Made by a program: the position numbers and the translations under genes. Positions 49,253 to 58,720 of a stretch of DNA of 64,000 nt are shown here, in pieces; positions within the stretch are counted from its first letter, which is position 1, and each line of letters opens with the position of its first letter. Origin of the DNA: Sphingopyxis panaciterrae (GTDB taxonomy: Bacteria; Pseudomonadota; Alphaproteobacteria; Sphingomonadales; Sphingomonadaceae). The notes beneath the pieces were generated by a model. The model saw only the letters and a program-made list of their open reading frames with translations. It searched no databases and was not told the DNA's origin. The DNA lies in contig NZ_JAASQN010000003.1 in the NCBI RefSeq assembly GCF_011762125.1, positions 372,001-436,000 of the forward strand, read 5' to 3'.

Positions 49253-50934
49253 TGGTTTCCCGCCCTCATTTTCTGAAGCGCTTCCAGTTCGGCCGCGAGT
49301 GGATTGAAGCCCCGCCGGCGATCATAGAGCCAGCGCACGAACATGACGGCAAAGGCGAGCGCCGACAATGCGCCGATCACGAAGAAGGTGTCGTTAAAGG
49401 CAAGGATCGTTGCCTCGCGCGCGGCTTCGCGCACGACCTGCGCACCCGCGCTCGCGCTTCGCAGCGCGGGATCGGTCATCGTGCCGGTCATCCCGGCCGC
49501 GAGACCCGCTATGCCTTGTGCGACATCGGGGTTGCCCGTCGACAGGCTCTGGCCGAGCGTCATCAGGTGCGCCTTGGTGCGCAATGTGTGGAACGCCGAC
49601 AGCGCCGCGACCCCGGCGAGCCCGCCGAGCGTTTGCGACAGGCCGAAGACCGCGACGAAGCTGACGAGATAGGAAGGACCTTTGGTCAGCGCACGGAGCA
49701 GCCCCTCCATCAGCATCGGCCCCATGAAATAGACCGCGGCGAAGGCGATGGCGGCCTGCGAGAAATAGAGGTTCATCGGGCCGGTGCGCAGCCCCGAATG
49801 GGTGTCGAGGAAGGCGCCGATCGCGATGATCGCCAGCGAGACCAATGTCTGGCGGCGCAGATCGGTGGGGTTGAGCGTGACGATCGACAGCAGCGCCCCG
49901 GCGAACGTCGCGGCCGCCAGCACCGCATAATAGGGAACGAGCTGGTCGTTCACGAGGCCGATCGACGAGAGCAGCCCCGTCGCGCCGAAATTCTGTTCGG
50001 AGGTGAGGACGCGCACCAGCGCCCCGGTAGCCGCGAATTTCACAAGGTCGCGGCTGCCCATCCAGCGCGTCTGGAGCATTGGGTTCTTCCGGTTATGCTC
50101 GATCAGGAAGGCGGTCCCGATCAGTACGACCGACGCCGCGAGCGCACCGCCGAGCCACGGTGTCGACCACCATTGGATGCGCCCCTGCACCAGAAAGGCG
50201 CAAAGCAGCCCGACGCCCGTCGCGAGCATCGGAAAGGTCAGCAGGTCGAGCCTTTCGAACGAGCGGATCGTCTCGCCGGGCGGCAGGTGGAGGATGTTGA
50301 CGAGCCCGAAGGCGACGAGCGACATCGCGAACTGCAGCACGAACAGGTTGGCGATGTCGCCATCGGCGAGCAGCAGCGGCGAGATCGCCCGCGCCAGCGG
50401 CACCGCGACCTGCGTCAAGCCGATCGCGAGCAGGAAGCCCGCGATGCGCTTTTCCTGCGGCAAGCCCTGCATCAGATAGAAGGCGGCGAGGGTGGTGAGG
50501 CCGCTCGCCGCGATCCCCGACACGCCGCGGGCGATCAGCTCCATCCGGTAGCCGGCGTCGAACAATTGCAGGAAATTGGCGAGCAGCAGCGCGAGCATCA
50601 TCGCGCGGACGAAGCGCTGGATGCCGAATTGCTGGCGCGACTTGTAGAGCAGGATGCTCATGCACGCGTTGGTCATATTATAGGCGACGGTCACCCAGCC
50701 CGCGTCGACCGGGGTCAGGTCGAGATGCCCCTGCAAGGCGGTGAGATTGGCGATGAGCATCCCGTTCTGGAAACCACCGACGATCGCGAGGAACACGCCG
50801 ATCAGGAAATAGGCGATCTTGCGCCGGACCGGATGGTCGGGCGAGGCGGGCGAACCCGGCATGAAGGGGCGTTCGTGCGGTTTGAACACATAGTCGCCGC
50901 CCTGAGCGGGAGAGGACGAGCGCGACTCAGTCAT
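49249..50934 (-). CDS. DHA2-family MFS multidrug exporter (EmrB-like)
   Basis: 561 residues with about 14 hydrophobic helices. The N-terminal helices are typical of DHA2 proteins (G-V-F-L-A-I-V-G-G-F-Q-N-G, then G-W-V-T-V-A-Y-N-M-T-N-A). It is a proton-driven exporter of drugs or toxic organics, acting through the HlyD adaptor and NodT channel encoded after it. Its C-terminal tail is basic and coiled-coil-like. It lies 62 bp after a LysR gene. Confidence 0.92.
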   Translation of the reverse strand: MTESRSSSPAQGGDYVFKPHERPFMPGSPASPDHPVRRKIAYFLIGVFLAIVGGFQNGMLIANLTALQGHLDLTPVDAGWVTVAYNMTNACMSILLYKSRQQFGIQRFVRAMMLALLLANFLQLFDAGYRMELIARGVSGIAASGLTTLAAFYLMQGLPQEKRIAGFLLAIGLTQVAVPLARAISPLLLADGDIANLFVLQFAMSLVAFGLVNILHLPPGETIRSFERLDLLTFPMLATGVGLLCAFLVQGRIQWWSTPWLGGALAASVVLIGTAFLIEHNRKNPMLQTRWMGSRDLVKFAATGALVRVLTSEQNFGATGLLSSIGLVNDQLVPYYAVLAAATFAGALLSIVTLNPTDLRRQTLVSLAIIAIGAFLDTHSGLRTGPMNLYFSQAAIAFAAVYFMGPMLMEGLLRALTKGPSYLVSFVAVFGLSQTLGGLAGVAALSAFHTLRTKAHLMTLGQSLSTGNPDVAQGIAGLAAGMTGTMTDPALRSASAGAQVVREAAREATILAFNDTFFVIGALSALAFAVMFVRWLYDRRRGFNPLAAELEALQKMRAGNQ

Positions 50935-50996
50935 GACGATAGCGATAGACCCTCATCGCGCTGGTTTCGACCCGATTCGGTCGCGTCCGCCCAAGG

Positions 50997-51905
50997 TCAG
51001 GACCCGAGCCGCTCGGCGAGGAAGTCGATAAAGACGCGGACGCGCGCAGGCAGGGTCGAACCGCCGAGGAACAGGGCGTGAAAGGGCTCGATGTCGCCGG
51101 GGTTATGATCGGCGAGCAGTTCGACGAGCCGGCCGTCAGCGAGCGCGTCGGCGACGTTGAAGCGGCCGACGCGGGCGATGCCGACACCGTCGAGCGCAAG
51201 CTGAACGACGGTGTCGCCATTGTTCGCCTCGACTACCGGCTTGATCGGCAGGTCGAAGGCCTCGCCGGCGCGGATGAACGGCCACCAGGGCTGGCGTCGG
51301 CGGAAATTGAAGCCGATGCAGCGATGGGCGAGCAAATCCTCGGGCTTGGCGGGGATGCCGTGGCGCGCCAGATAGGTGGGCGAGGCGACGACGGTGCGGT
51401 CGCTTTCGCCCAGTCGCCGCGCGATCAGCGGGCTGTCGGGCAGCGGCCCGATGCGGATCGCGACGTCGGCGCGCTCCTCGATCAGGTCGATCACCGTGTC
51501 GGTCAGGCTGATATCGACGAGAATAGCGGGATAAAGATCGAGAAACTCGCCGAGCAGCGGGACGATGCGGGTGCGGCCGTAAGAGAGCGTGGTGCTGACG
51601 CGCAGCCGCCCGCGCGGCGCCGCCTGCTCGCCGATCGCCTGCTCGACTTCGGCCATGTCGGCGAGGATGCGGTGCGCGGCGTGATAATAGGCCTCGCCAT
51701 CGGCGGTCATCGCGAGGGCGCGGGTCGAGCGGAGCAGCAGCCGGGCGCCGAGCCGCGCCTCGATGCGGTCGATCGTCCGGCTGACCGCCGATGGTGTCAG
51801 GCCGAGCAGGCGGCCGGCCGCCGAAAAGCTGCCCTTGTCGATCACCGCGGCAAAGACCTCCATGGCGCGGGCGCGGTCGCCGCCTTCGTCCATCTTTGCG
51901 TTCAA
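50997..51905 (-). CDS. LysR-type transcriptional regulator
   Basis: 302 residues. The N-terminal helix-turn-helix is F-A-A-V-I-D-K-G-S-F-S-A-A-G-R-L-L-G-L-T-P-S-A-V-S-R (about 18-43), followed by the linker helix and a two-lobed effector domain (L-R-V-S-T-T-L-S-Y-G, V-Q-L-A-L-D-G-V-G-I-A). TTG 51905 is preferred since GAAGGA lies 8 bp before it; ATG 51893 is the alternative. It stands between the DHA2 pump operon and a divergent exporter and may control either. Confidence 0.92.
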   Translation of the reverse strand: MNAKMDEGGDRARAMEVFAAVIDKGSFSAAGRLLGLTPSAVSRTIDRIEARLGARLLLRSTRALAMTADGEAYYHAAHRILADMAEVEQAIGEQAAPRGRLRVSTTLSYGRTRIVPLLGEFLDLYPAILVDISLTDTVIDLIEERADVAIRIGPLPDSPLIARRLGESDRTVVASPTYLARHGIPAKPEDLLAHRCIGFNFRRRQPWWPFIRAGEAFDLPIKPVVEANNGDTVVQLALDGVGIARVGRFNVADALADGRLVELLADHNPGDIEPFHALFLGGSTLPARVRVFIDFLAERLGS

Positions 51906-51994
51906 ATCAAAAATCCTTCGCTTGAATTTCCTCTAATCGCGATGATGCTCCCGATCCATTTATGCGTTCAATTCGTAACCGAAAGGGTCGACGC

Positions 51995-53161
51995 ATGAAA
52001 CTCAATTTCCCGCTGCTGGCGCTCGCGACCGGTGCGTTCGGCATCGGTATCACCGAATTCGCCCCGATGGGGCTGCTGCCCGATATGGCCGACGGGCTGG
52101 GAGTTTCGATCCCCGCCGCCGGACTGCTCGTCTCGGCCTATGCGCTCGGGGTGATGCTCGGCGCGCCGCTGATGACGCTCACTACCGCGAAGATGAGGCG
52201 CCGTACCCTGCTCATCGCGTTGATGGGCATCTTCACGATCGGCAATTTCCTGTCGGCGATCGCGGGCGATTATGCGATGCTGATGGTGGCGCGGGTGATC
52301 ACATCGCTCAACCACGGGGCGTTCTTCGGCGTCGGTTCGGTCGTCGCGGCGAGCATCGTCGCGCCCGAGAAGCGCGCGAGCGCGGTCGCGGCGATGTTCA
52401 TGGGGCTGACGCTCGCCAATGTGATCGGCGTCCCGCTCGCGCCATGGATCGGCGAAAGCTTCGGCTGGCGCACCGCGTTCGGGGGGATCGCCGTCTGGGG
52501 GCTCGTCACCATGGCGGCGCTGTGGTTCGCGCTGCCCGACACACCGCAGGAAGAAGGCGGTAACATGCGCGCCGAACTCGGCGTATTCAAACGCCGCGCG
52601 GTGTTGGTCGCGCTGGCGCTGACCGCGATCGGTTCGGCGGCGATGTTCACTGTCTTCACCTATATCGCGCCGATCCTGAAGGACGCGACGGGCCTCGGCA
52701 CGCTTCATATCACCGCAATGCTCGTCATCTATGGTCTCGGCCTGACGCTTGGCAACTGGCTCGGCGGAATCTTCGCCGACCGGTCGATCGACCGGACGCT
52801 GATCGTCTCGCTCGCCGCGCTCGCTGCGACGCTGCTGATCTTCGCTGGTGCGATGTTCCAGCCGCTTGCCGCCGCGATCACCATCTTGGCCTGGGGCGTC
52901 GCGACCTTTGCCATCGTCCCGCCGCTGCAGATGCGCGTGATGGAAGCGGCTTCGGACGCGCCGAATCTTGCCTCGGCGGTCAATATCGGTGCGTTCAACC
53001 TCGGCAATGCGATCGGCGCCGCGGTCGGCGGCGGGGTGATCGGGCTCGGCCTCGGCTTCCCTGCCGTATCGATGGCGGGCGCGCTGATGGCCGTTTCCGG
53101 GCTTGCCATCGTTTTGACATCTCGAAGGAAAATGAATGATGGCGCGGCGGTTGCGGTTTGA
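51995..53161 (+). CDS. MFS transporter (DHA1/AraJ-like)
   Basis: 388 residues, twelve hydrophobic helices. The opening F-P-L-L-A-L-A-T-G-A-F-G-I-G-I-T-E-F-A-P-M-G-L-L-P and G-V-S-I-P-A-A-G-L-L-V-S-A-Y-A-L-G-V are typical of sugar-efflux or drug-efflux AraJ/YdhP relatives, and S-L-N-H-G-A-F-F-G-V-G-S is conserved in that branch. The substrate is unknown. GAAAGGG lies before ATG 51995. It is divergently transcribed from the LysR gene across 89 bp, the usual place for LysR regulation. Confidence 0.9.
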   Translation: MKLNFPLLALATGAFGIGITEFAPMGLLPDMADGLGVSIPAAGLLVSAYALGVMLGAPLMTLTTAKMRRRTLLIALMGIFTIGNFLSAIAGDYAMLMVARVITSLNHGAFFGVGSVVAASIVAPEKRASAVAAMFMGLTLANVIGVPLAPWIGESFGWRTAFGGIAVWGLVTMAALWFALPDTPQEEGGNMRAELGVFKRRAVLVALALTAIGSAAMFTVFTYIAPILKDATGLGTLHITAMLVIYGLGLTLGNWLGGIFADRSIDRTLIVSLAALAATLLIFAGAMFQPLAAAITILAWGVATFAIVPPLQMRVMEAASDAPNLASAVNIGAFNLGNAIGAAVGGGVIGLGLGFPAVSMAGALMAVSGLAIVLTSRRKMNDGAAVAV

Positions 53162-53218
53162 AGCGAGAGGCCGCGCGCCTCTCCCTTCAATCGAAAAAAT
53201 CGATCAGAGGGCGAAGTA

Positions 53219-53247
53219 TTTTCACTTTTCGCAATGCAGCATAAATG
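53219..53247 (+). promoter_or_regulatory. possible ahpC promoter
   Basis: TTTTCA (53219-53224), 17-nt spacer, TAAATG (53242-53247). Transcription would start near 53254, the first base of the hairpin at 53254-53283. No clear OxyR site is recognised. Confidence 0.4.
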
Positions 53248-53253
53248 GCTAGA

Positions 53254-53283
53254 GGAGAGCTCCACACCAATCAGGAGCTCTCC
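53254..53283 (+). promoter_or_regulatory. ribosome-site-sequestering hairpin of ahpC
   Basis: GGAGAGCTCC (53254-53263) and GGAGCTCTCC (53274-53283) are exact complements around a 10-nt loop, ending directly before the ATG. The ribosome binding site AGGAG (53273-53277) is inside the 3' arm, so the folded leader would block initiation. Regulation by opening of this stem is inferred. Confidence 0.62.
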
Positions 53284-53847
53284 ATGTCCGTACTGAATAC
53301 GACCATCAAGCCTTTCAACGCGACCGCCTATAAGGACGGCAAGTTCATAGACGTGAGCGACGAGAGCGTGAAGGGCAAATGGGCGGTTTTCTTCTTCTAC
53401 CCGGCCGACTTCACTTTCGTCTGCCCGACCGAGCTCGAAGACCTCGCCGACATCTATCCGACGCTGCAGAAGATGGACGTCGAAGTCTATGCGGTGTCGA
53501 CCGACACGCATTTCAGCCACAAGGCCTGGCACGACACCTCGCCGGCGATCGGCAAGATCAACTATTATATGGTCGGTGACCAGAACCATAGCATCTCGAA
53601 CAATTTCGAGGTTCTGCGTCCGGGCGTCGGCCTCGCCGATCGCGGCACTTTCGTCCTCGACCCGCAGGGTGAAATCCAGCTGCTCGAAATCACCCCCGAG
53701 GGTGTGGGCCGCAACGCCGCCGAACTGCTCCGCAAGATCAAGGCGCTGCAGTACTGGGTCAGCCACCCGGGCGAAGTCTGCCCCGCGAAATGGGAAGAGG
53801 GCGCCGAAACGCTCGCTCCGTCGCTCGACCTCGTCGGCAAGATCTAA
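53284..53847 (+). CDS. ahpC: alkyl hydroperoxide reductase subunit C
   Basis: 187 residues, the same length as E. coli AhpC. The peroxidatic Cys47 lies in F-T-F-V-C-P-T-E and the resolving Cys near 166 in H-P-G-E-V-C-P-A-K-W. It is a decameric typical 2-Cys peroxiredoxin that reduces hydrogen peroxide and organic peroxides and is recycled by AhpF, encoded next. ATG 53284 directly follows the hairpin. A palindromic element separates it from ahpF. Confidence 0.97.
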   Translation: MSVLNTTIKPFNATAYKDGKFIDVSDESVKGKWAVFFFYPADFTFVCPTELEDLADIYPTLQKMDVEVYAVSTDTHFSHKAWHDTSPAIGKINYYMVGDQNHSISNNFEVLRPGVGLADRGTFVLDPQGEIQLLEITPEGVGRNAAELLRKIKALQYWVSHPGEVCPAKWEEGAETLAPSLDLVGKI

Positions 53848-53864
53848 GTCATCATAATAAAAAC

Positions 53865-53982
53865 CCGTTCGTCCTGAGGAGCCATTGAGCTCGTCGAAAT
53901 GGCGTCTCGAAGGGCCTCGCGCCGCGCTGGCGTCCTTCGAGACAGCCCTTCGACAGGCTCAGGGCTTCCTCAGGACAAACGG
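53865..53982. repeat. 118-bp palindromic element between ahpC and ahpF
   Basis: CCGTTCGTCCTGAGGA (left) and TCCTCAGGACAAACGG (right) pair with one mismatch. An inner pair (GTCTCGAAGG and CCTTCGAGAC) adds a second stem. This is a different repeat family from the GTCATCCC and GTCGCCCC elements. It lies within the ahpCF unit and could lower ahpF relative to ahpC. Confidence 0.7.
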
Positions 53983-54016
53983 TGACAAAATATCCCCTCC
54001 CGCAGGAGCTCTCCCC

Positions 54017-55600
54017 ATGCTCGACGCCAATCTGAAGCAGCAGCTTCAAGGCCTCCTCACGAACCTTCGTGAACCGATCGAACTTATCTCGTCGCTCGGC
54101 GACGATGCCAAGTCGGACGAGCTGGCGGCGCTCCTCGACGACATCGCCGCGCTGTCGGACAAGGTCAGCGTGACCCGCGCCGACGACGACGCGCGCCGCC
54201 CGAGCTTCCTGATCCGCCGCGCCAGCGACGCCGACGTCGCCGTCCGCTTCGCCGGCATCCCGATGGGGCATGAATTCACTTCGCTCGTCCTTGCGCTGCT
54301 GCAGGTCGGCGGTCATCCGCCGAAGGTCGCGCCCGAGGTGCTCGAACAAGTGGCAGCGCTCGACGGCGACTATCATTTCGAAACCTATTTCTCGCTGTCG
54401 TGCCAGAATTGCCCTGACATCGTGCAGGCATTGAACCTGATGAGCGTCGTCAACCCGCGCATCACCCATAGCGCGATCGACGGCGGGCTGTTCCAGGCCG
54501 AGGTCGAGGAGCGCAAGATCATGGCGGTGCCGACGATCTTCCTCAATGGCGAGAATTTCGGCCAGGGCCGCATGGAGCTCGAACAGATCCTCGCGAAGCT
54601 CGACACCGGCGCCGAAGCCAAGGCGGCAGAGAAGATCGCCGCGAAGGATGCGTTCGACGTGCTCGTCGTCGGCGGCGGCCCTGCGGGCGCCGCGGCGGCC
54701 ATCTATGCCGCGCGCAAGGGCATCCGCACCGGCATCGCCGCCGAACGCTTCGGCGGGCAGGTGCTCGACACCATGGGAATCGAGAATTTCATCTCGGTCC
54801 AGCACACCGAAGGCCCGAAGCTCGTCGCGCAGCTCGAGAGCCATGTGAAGGAATATGACGTCGACGTCATGAACCTCCAGCGCGCCGAAAAGCTGATCCC
54901 CGCGAAGGCAGAGGGCGGCCTGCACGAAGTGAAGCTGGCGAGCGGCGCGTCGGTGAAGGCGCGCACCGTCATCCTCTCGACCGGCGCCCGCTGGCGCCAG
55001 CTCGGCGTGCCGGGCGAGGATGCGTATCGCAACAAGGGCGTGGCCTATTGCCCGCATTGCGACGGCCCGCTCTACAAGGGCAAGCGGGTCGCGGTGGTCG
55101 GCGGCGGCAACAGCGGCGTCGAGGCGGCGATCGACCTTGCGGGCCTCGTCGCGCATGTGACCCTGATCGAATATGATAGCGAATTGCGCGCCGATGCGGT
55201 GCTGCAACGCAAGCTGGCCAGCCTGCCGAACGTCCGGATCATCACCTCGGCGCTGACCACCGAAATCCTCGGCGATGGCGAGAAGGTGACGGGCCTTGCC
55301 TATAAGGACCGTAACAAGGACGCGCCGCATCAGGTCGAACTCGAAGGCGTGTTCGTCCAGATCGGCCTCGTCCCCAACACCGAATGGCTGAAGGACAGCG
55401 TCACTTTGTCGCGCCACGGCGAGATCGAGGTCGACCATCGCGGCGAGACGAGCCAGGCGGGTATCTTCGCCGCAGGCGACTGCACGACCGTCCCCTACAA
55501 GCAGATCGTCATCGCGATGGGCGAAGGGTCGAAGGCGGCGCTGTCGGCGTTCGACTATATGATCCGCCTGCCGGCGGAAGCGGAGGCCGTCGCGGCCTGA
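54017..55600 (+). CDS. ahpF: alkyl hydroperoxide reductase subunit F
   Basis: 527 residues. An N-terminal double thioredoxin-like domain has the redox pair C-Q-N-C (Cys129/Cys132, as in E. coli), followed by a thioredoxin-reductase-like part with V-V-G-G-G-P-A-G (FAD), the second pair C-P-H-C and G-G-G-N-S-G (NADH). It passes electrons from NADH to AhpC. GCAGGAG lies upstream of ATG 54017; its ribosome site GGAGCTCTCC is identical to the 3' arm of the ahpC hairpin. Converges with glpD, seven bases apart. Confidence 0.96.
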   Translation: MLDANLKQQLQGLLTNLREPIELISSLGDDAKSDELAALLDDIAALSDKVSVTRADDDARRPSFLIRRASDADVAVRFAGIPMGHEFTSLVLALLQVGGHPPKVAPEVLEQVAALDGDYHFETYFSLSCQNCPDIVQALNLMSVVNPRITHSAIDGGLFQAEVEERKIMAVPTIFLNGENFGQGRMELEQILAKLDTGAEAKAAEKIAAKDAFDVLVVGGGPAGAAAAIYAARKGIRTGIAAERFGGQVLDTMGIENFISVQHTEGPKLVAQLESHVKEYDVDVMNLQRAEKLIPAKAEGGLHEVKLASGASVKARTVILSTGARWRQLGVPGEDAYRNKGVAYCPHCDGPLYKGKRVAVVGGGNSGVEAAIDLAGLVAHVTLIEYDSELRADAVLQRKLASLPNVRIITSALTTEILGDGEKVTGLAYKDRNKDAPHQVELEGVFVQIGLVPNTEWLKDSVTLSRHGEIEVDHRGETSQAGIFAAGDCTTVPYKQIVIAMGEGSKAALSAFDYMIRLPAEAEAVAA

Positions 55601-55607
55601 CGGACGT

Positions 55608-57122
55608 TTAAGCCGGCAGCGCCTGCCCGATCGCATCCAGGCAGGTTTGCAACCGCTCGACCTCTGCGGCGGTGAAGTGCAGCCCCAGCTTGCTGCGCCG
55701 CCACAGGATATCCTCGGTATGGTGCGCCCATTCGCGCGTCACCATCCAGCGCACCTCGGCGACCGACAGGCCATGCGCGATCTCGCCGCCGAGTGCGTCC
55801 CAATTGTCCGCCTCGCCGAGCCAGTGGCGTGCATCGGTGCCATAGGCCTTGACGATGCGGTCGACCGTCGCGGCGGTCAGGAAGGGGTGGGCGAGCCTGT
55901 AATCCGCCTTCAGCGCCGCGGCGCCGTCGGTCGGGAAATCGCCGCCGGGCAGCGGCGCCCTTGCCGTCCAGCGCTTTCCATTGAGGGCCGAGACATGCCC
56001 TGCAAGTTCGTCGACCGCATGTTCGGCGACATGGCGATAGCTGGTGATCTTGCCGCCATAAATGGTGAGCAAAGGCGCCCCCTCCGCCATGTCGAGGTCG
56101 ATGCGATAGCCGCGCGTCGCCGCCTCGGGGCGCCCCGACCCGTCCTCGATCAGTGGCCGCACGCCCGAATAGGTCCAGACGACGTCGGCGGGGGTGACGG
56201 GCTCGCGAAAATACAAGCTCGCGCCTTCGCAGAGATAGGCGATCTCGTCGGCGCTCGCATGTACGCCGTCGAGCGGGCCTTCATGGTCGAGGTCGGTCGT
56301 CCCGATCAGCGTGAAGTCGCGTTCATAGGGGATGGCGAAAAAGATGCGGCCGTCGGGGAGCTGGAAGAAATAGGCGAACGCATGCTCGAACTGCTTGCCC
56401 ACGACGATATGCGACCCGCGCACCAGCCGCATCTTATAGTCGGGCGGTGCCGAGGCGCGCGCGAGCAGGTCGAGCACCGCGGGGCCCGCAGCGTTGACGA
56501 GGCTTTTGCCGGTAAAGCGATAGTTGTGGCCGTGATCGTCGCGCGCCTCGACCACCCATAGGCCATCCTCGACGCGCATCATCTCGGCGCGCGTGTGTGT
56601 CCGGACGCGCGCGCCCTTGTCGGCGGCGTCGCGCGCGTTGAGCAGCACGAGCCGCGCATCGTCGACCCATCCGTCCGAATATTCGAATGCGTGTCGATAT
56701 TGCGGCTGGAGCGGCGCCCCGGCTTCATGGCGTTTCAGGTCGATCGATCGCGTCGCGGGCAGCTTTTTGCGGCCGCCGATATGATCGTAGAGGAAGAGGC
56801 CGAGCCGCAGCAGCCAGCGGGGGCGGAGGCCCTTGCGATAGGGCAGGACGAACCGCAGCGGCCGGATGATGTGCGGCGCGATGCCCCACAGCACTTCGCG
56901 TTCCTTCAGCGCTTCGCGGACGAGACCGAATTCATAATGTTCGAGATAGCGCAGCCCGCCGTGGATCAGCTTGGTCGATGCCGAACTGGTGCCCCGCGCG
57001 AGGTCGCCCGCTTCGAGCAGCAGCACGCGCGCCCCGCGCCCCGCCGCATCGCGCGCGACGCCGGCGCCGTTGACGCCGCCGCCGACGACGATGACATCAT
57101 AGGGGAGGGGGCTGTCAGCCAT
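55608..57122 (-). CDS. glpD: glycerol-3-phosphate dehydrogenase (aerobic)
   Basis: 504 residues. The FAD-binding motif is V-I-V-V-G-G-G-V-N-G-A-G near the start, then R-G-T-S-S-A-S-T-K-L-I-H-G-G-L-R-Y-L-E-H-Y-E-F is the diagnostic GlpD block, and L-L-T-I-Y-G-G-K-I-T-S-Y-R appears in the C-terminal half. It oxidises glycerol 3-phosphate to dihydroxyacetone phosphate at the inner membrane, feeding quinones. ATG 57122 has AGGA at seven bases; ATG 57125 is one codon longer. No glycerol kinase is nearby. Confidence 0.95.
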   Translation of the reverse strand: MADSPLPYDVIVVGGGVNGAGVARDAAGRGARVLLLEAGDLARGTSSASTKLIHGGLRYLEHYEFGLVREALKEREVLWGIAPHIIRPLRFVLPYRKGLRPRWLLRLGLFLYDHIGGRKKLPATRSIDLKRHEAGAPLQPQYRHAFEYSDGWVDDARLVLLNARDAADKGARVRTHTRAEMMRVEDGLWVVEARDDHGHNYRFTGKSLVNAAGPAVLDLLARASAPPDYKMRLVRGSHIVVGKQFEHAFAYFFQLPDGRIFFAIPYERDFTLIGTTDLDHEGPLDGVHASADEIAYLCEGASLYFREPVTPADVVWTYSGVRPLIEDGSGRPEAATRGYRIDLDMAEGAPLLTIYGGKITSYRHVAEHAVDELAGHVSALNGKRWTARAPLPGGDFPTDGAAALKADYRLAHPFLTAATVDRIVKAYGTDARHWLGEADNWDALGGEIAHGLSVAEVRWMVTREWAHHTEDILWRRSKLGLHFTAAEVERLQTCLDAIGQALPA

Positions 57123-57246
57123 CATTCATTCCTATGGCAGCGTTGTCGGATTTGCCAAGGGCCGACATCGTATGCGGCTTACGTATGCGCGTTGCATTCG
57201 TTTCGGCTATCCCCCAATTCTCTGGCCTGATCCGAAGGGAATATCT

Positions 57247-58710
57247 GTGAGCGTGAAAGTCGAAACATTGGTGCTGTTCGGCGCGACCGGCGACCTCGCG
57301 CAGCGCATGCTATTTCCCTCACTCTATAATCTCCACCTCGACGGACTGCTTGCCGATGCGCTGACGATCATCGGGTCGGGGCGGTCGCGGATGGACCGCG
57401 CCGCCTTTCATGCGCAGGTCCGCGAAGCGCTGGCCGAACATCTGCCCGCCGACCGCATCGACGAAGCGGCGGTCGCCGCCTTCCTGGACCGGATCGACTA
57501 TTGTCCGGTCGATGCCGGTGCCGGCACCGGATATGACGATCTCGCCGCGCTGCTCGGCGACCGGATGGGGCGGGCGATCGGCGTCTATCTTTCCACCCCG
57601 CCATCGATGTTCGGACCGATTGCCCAGGGGCTGAACGCGGCGGGCATCGCCTGCGCTGATTGCCGGATCGCGATGGAAAAGCCGATCGGCCACGACCTTG
57701 CCTCGTCGCGCGAGGTCAACGAACAGGTCGGCAGCGCCTTTGCCGAGGACCGCGTATTCCGCATCGACCATTATCTCGGCAAGGAAACGGTGCAGAATCT
57801 GCTCGCGCTGCGCTTTGCCAATATGTTGTTCGAACCGCTGTGGAATGCGCAGGCGATCGACCATATCCAGATCACCGTCGCCGAAACGGTCGGCCTCGAA
57901 GGCCGGGTTTCCTATTATGACGGCGTCGGCGCATTGAAGGATATGGTCCAGAATCATATGCTTCAGCTGCTTGCGATCATCGCGATGGAGCCGCCCGCGA
58001 GCGTCTCGTCGACCGCGGTTCGCGACGAAAAGGTCAAGCTGCTCCGCTCGCTGCGCAAGATGGATGCCGCCGACGTCAAGGCGCACAGCGTCAAGGGTCA
58101 GTATAGCAGCGGCGCGGTAAACGGCGAGGCGGTAGCCGGCTATGCCGATGAGCTCGGCCAACCGTCGAACACCGAAACCTTCGTTGCGATCAAGGCATTC
58201 ATCGACAATTGGCGTTGGAAAGGCGTGCCTTTCTACCTGCGCACCGGCAAGCGGATGCCGCAGCGCCAGTCGGAGGTGCTGATCCAGTTCAAGCCGGTGC
58301 CGCACAATATTTTCGCGGGTGTCGGTGCGGGCCAGCTCGACGCGAACAGCATGATCATCAATTTGCAGCCCGAAGAGAATATCCGGGTCAAGGTGATGGC
58401 GAAGCAGCCAGGGCTCGACCGCGACGGCGTGAAGCTGAAAGAAGTGACGATGGACGTCTCGCTCTCGCACAGCTTTGCCGGCGAACGGCGGCGGATCGCC
58501 TATGAGCGGCTGTTGCTCGATTTCATCGAGGGCGATCAGACGCTGTTCGTCCGCCGCGACGAGGTCGAGGCGCAATGGCAGTGGATCGATTCGATCCGCG
58601 ACGCATGGGCGGCGGTCGATATGGCGCCGCAAACCTACACAGCGGGCAGCTGGGGGCCGTCGAGCGCGATCGCGCTGATCGAACGCGACGGGGCGAGCTG
58701 GCATGATTAG
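57247..58710 (+). CDS. zwf: glucose-6-phosphate dehydrogenase
   Basis: 487 residues. NADP-binding G-A-T-G-D-L-A is at 12-18, and the active-site signature R-I-D-H-Y-L-G-K-E lies in the middle; R-T-G-K-R-M is the conserved C-terminal block. It makes 6-phosphogluconolactone, entering the Entner-Doudoroff route with edd and eda encoded next. GTG 57247 has AAGGGA upstream. The 121-bp divergent spacer with glpD holds an 8-bp direct repeat CGTATGCG (57169, 57182). Confidence 0.97.
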   Translation: MSVKVETLVLFGATGDLAQRMLFPSLYNLHLDGLLADALTIIGSGRSRMDRAAFHAQVREALAEHLPADRIDEAAVAAFLDRIDYCPVDAGAGTGYDDLAALLGDRMGRAIGVYLSTPPSMFGPIAQGLNAAGIACADCRIAMEKPIGHDLASSREVNEQVGSAFAEDRVFRIDHYLGKETVQNLLALRFANMLFEPLWNAQAIDHIQITVAETVGLEGRVSYYDGVGALKDMVQNHMLQLLAIIAMEPPASVSSTAVRDEKVKLLRSLRKMDAADVKAHSVKGQYSSGAVNGEAVAGYADELGQPSNTETFVAIKAFIDNWRWKGVPFYLRTGKRMPQRQSEVLIQFKPVPHNIFAGVGAGQLDANSMIINLQPEENIRVKVMAKQPGLDRDGVKLKEVTMDVSLSHSFAGERRRIAYERLLLDFIEGDQTLFVRRDEVEAQWQWIDSIRDAWAAVDMAPQTYTAGSWGPSSAIALIERDGASWHD

Positions 58711-58720
58711 AATAAATGCA

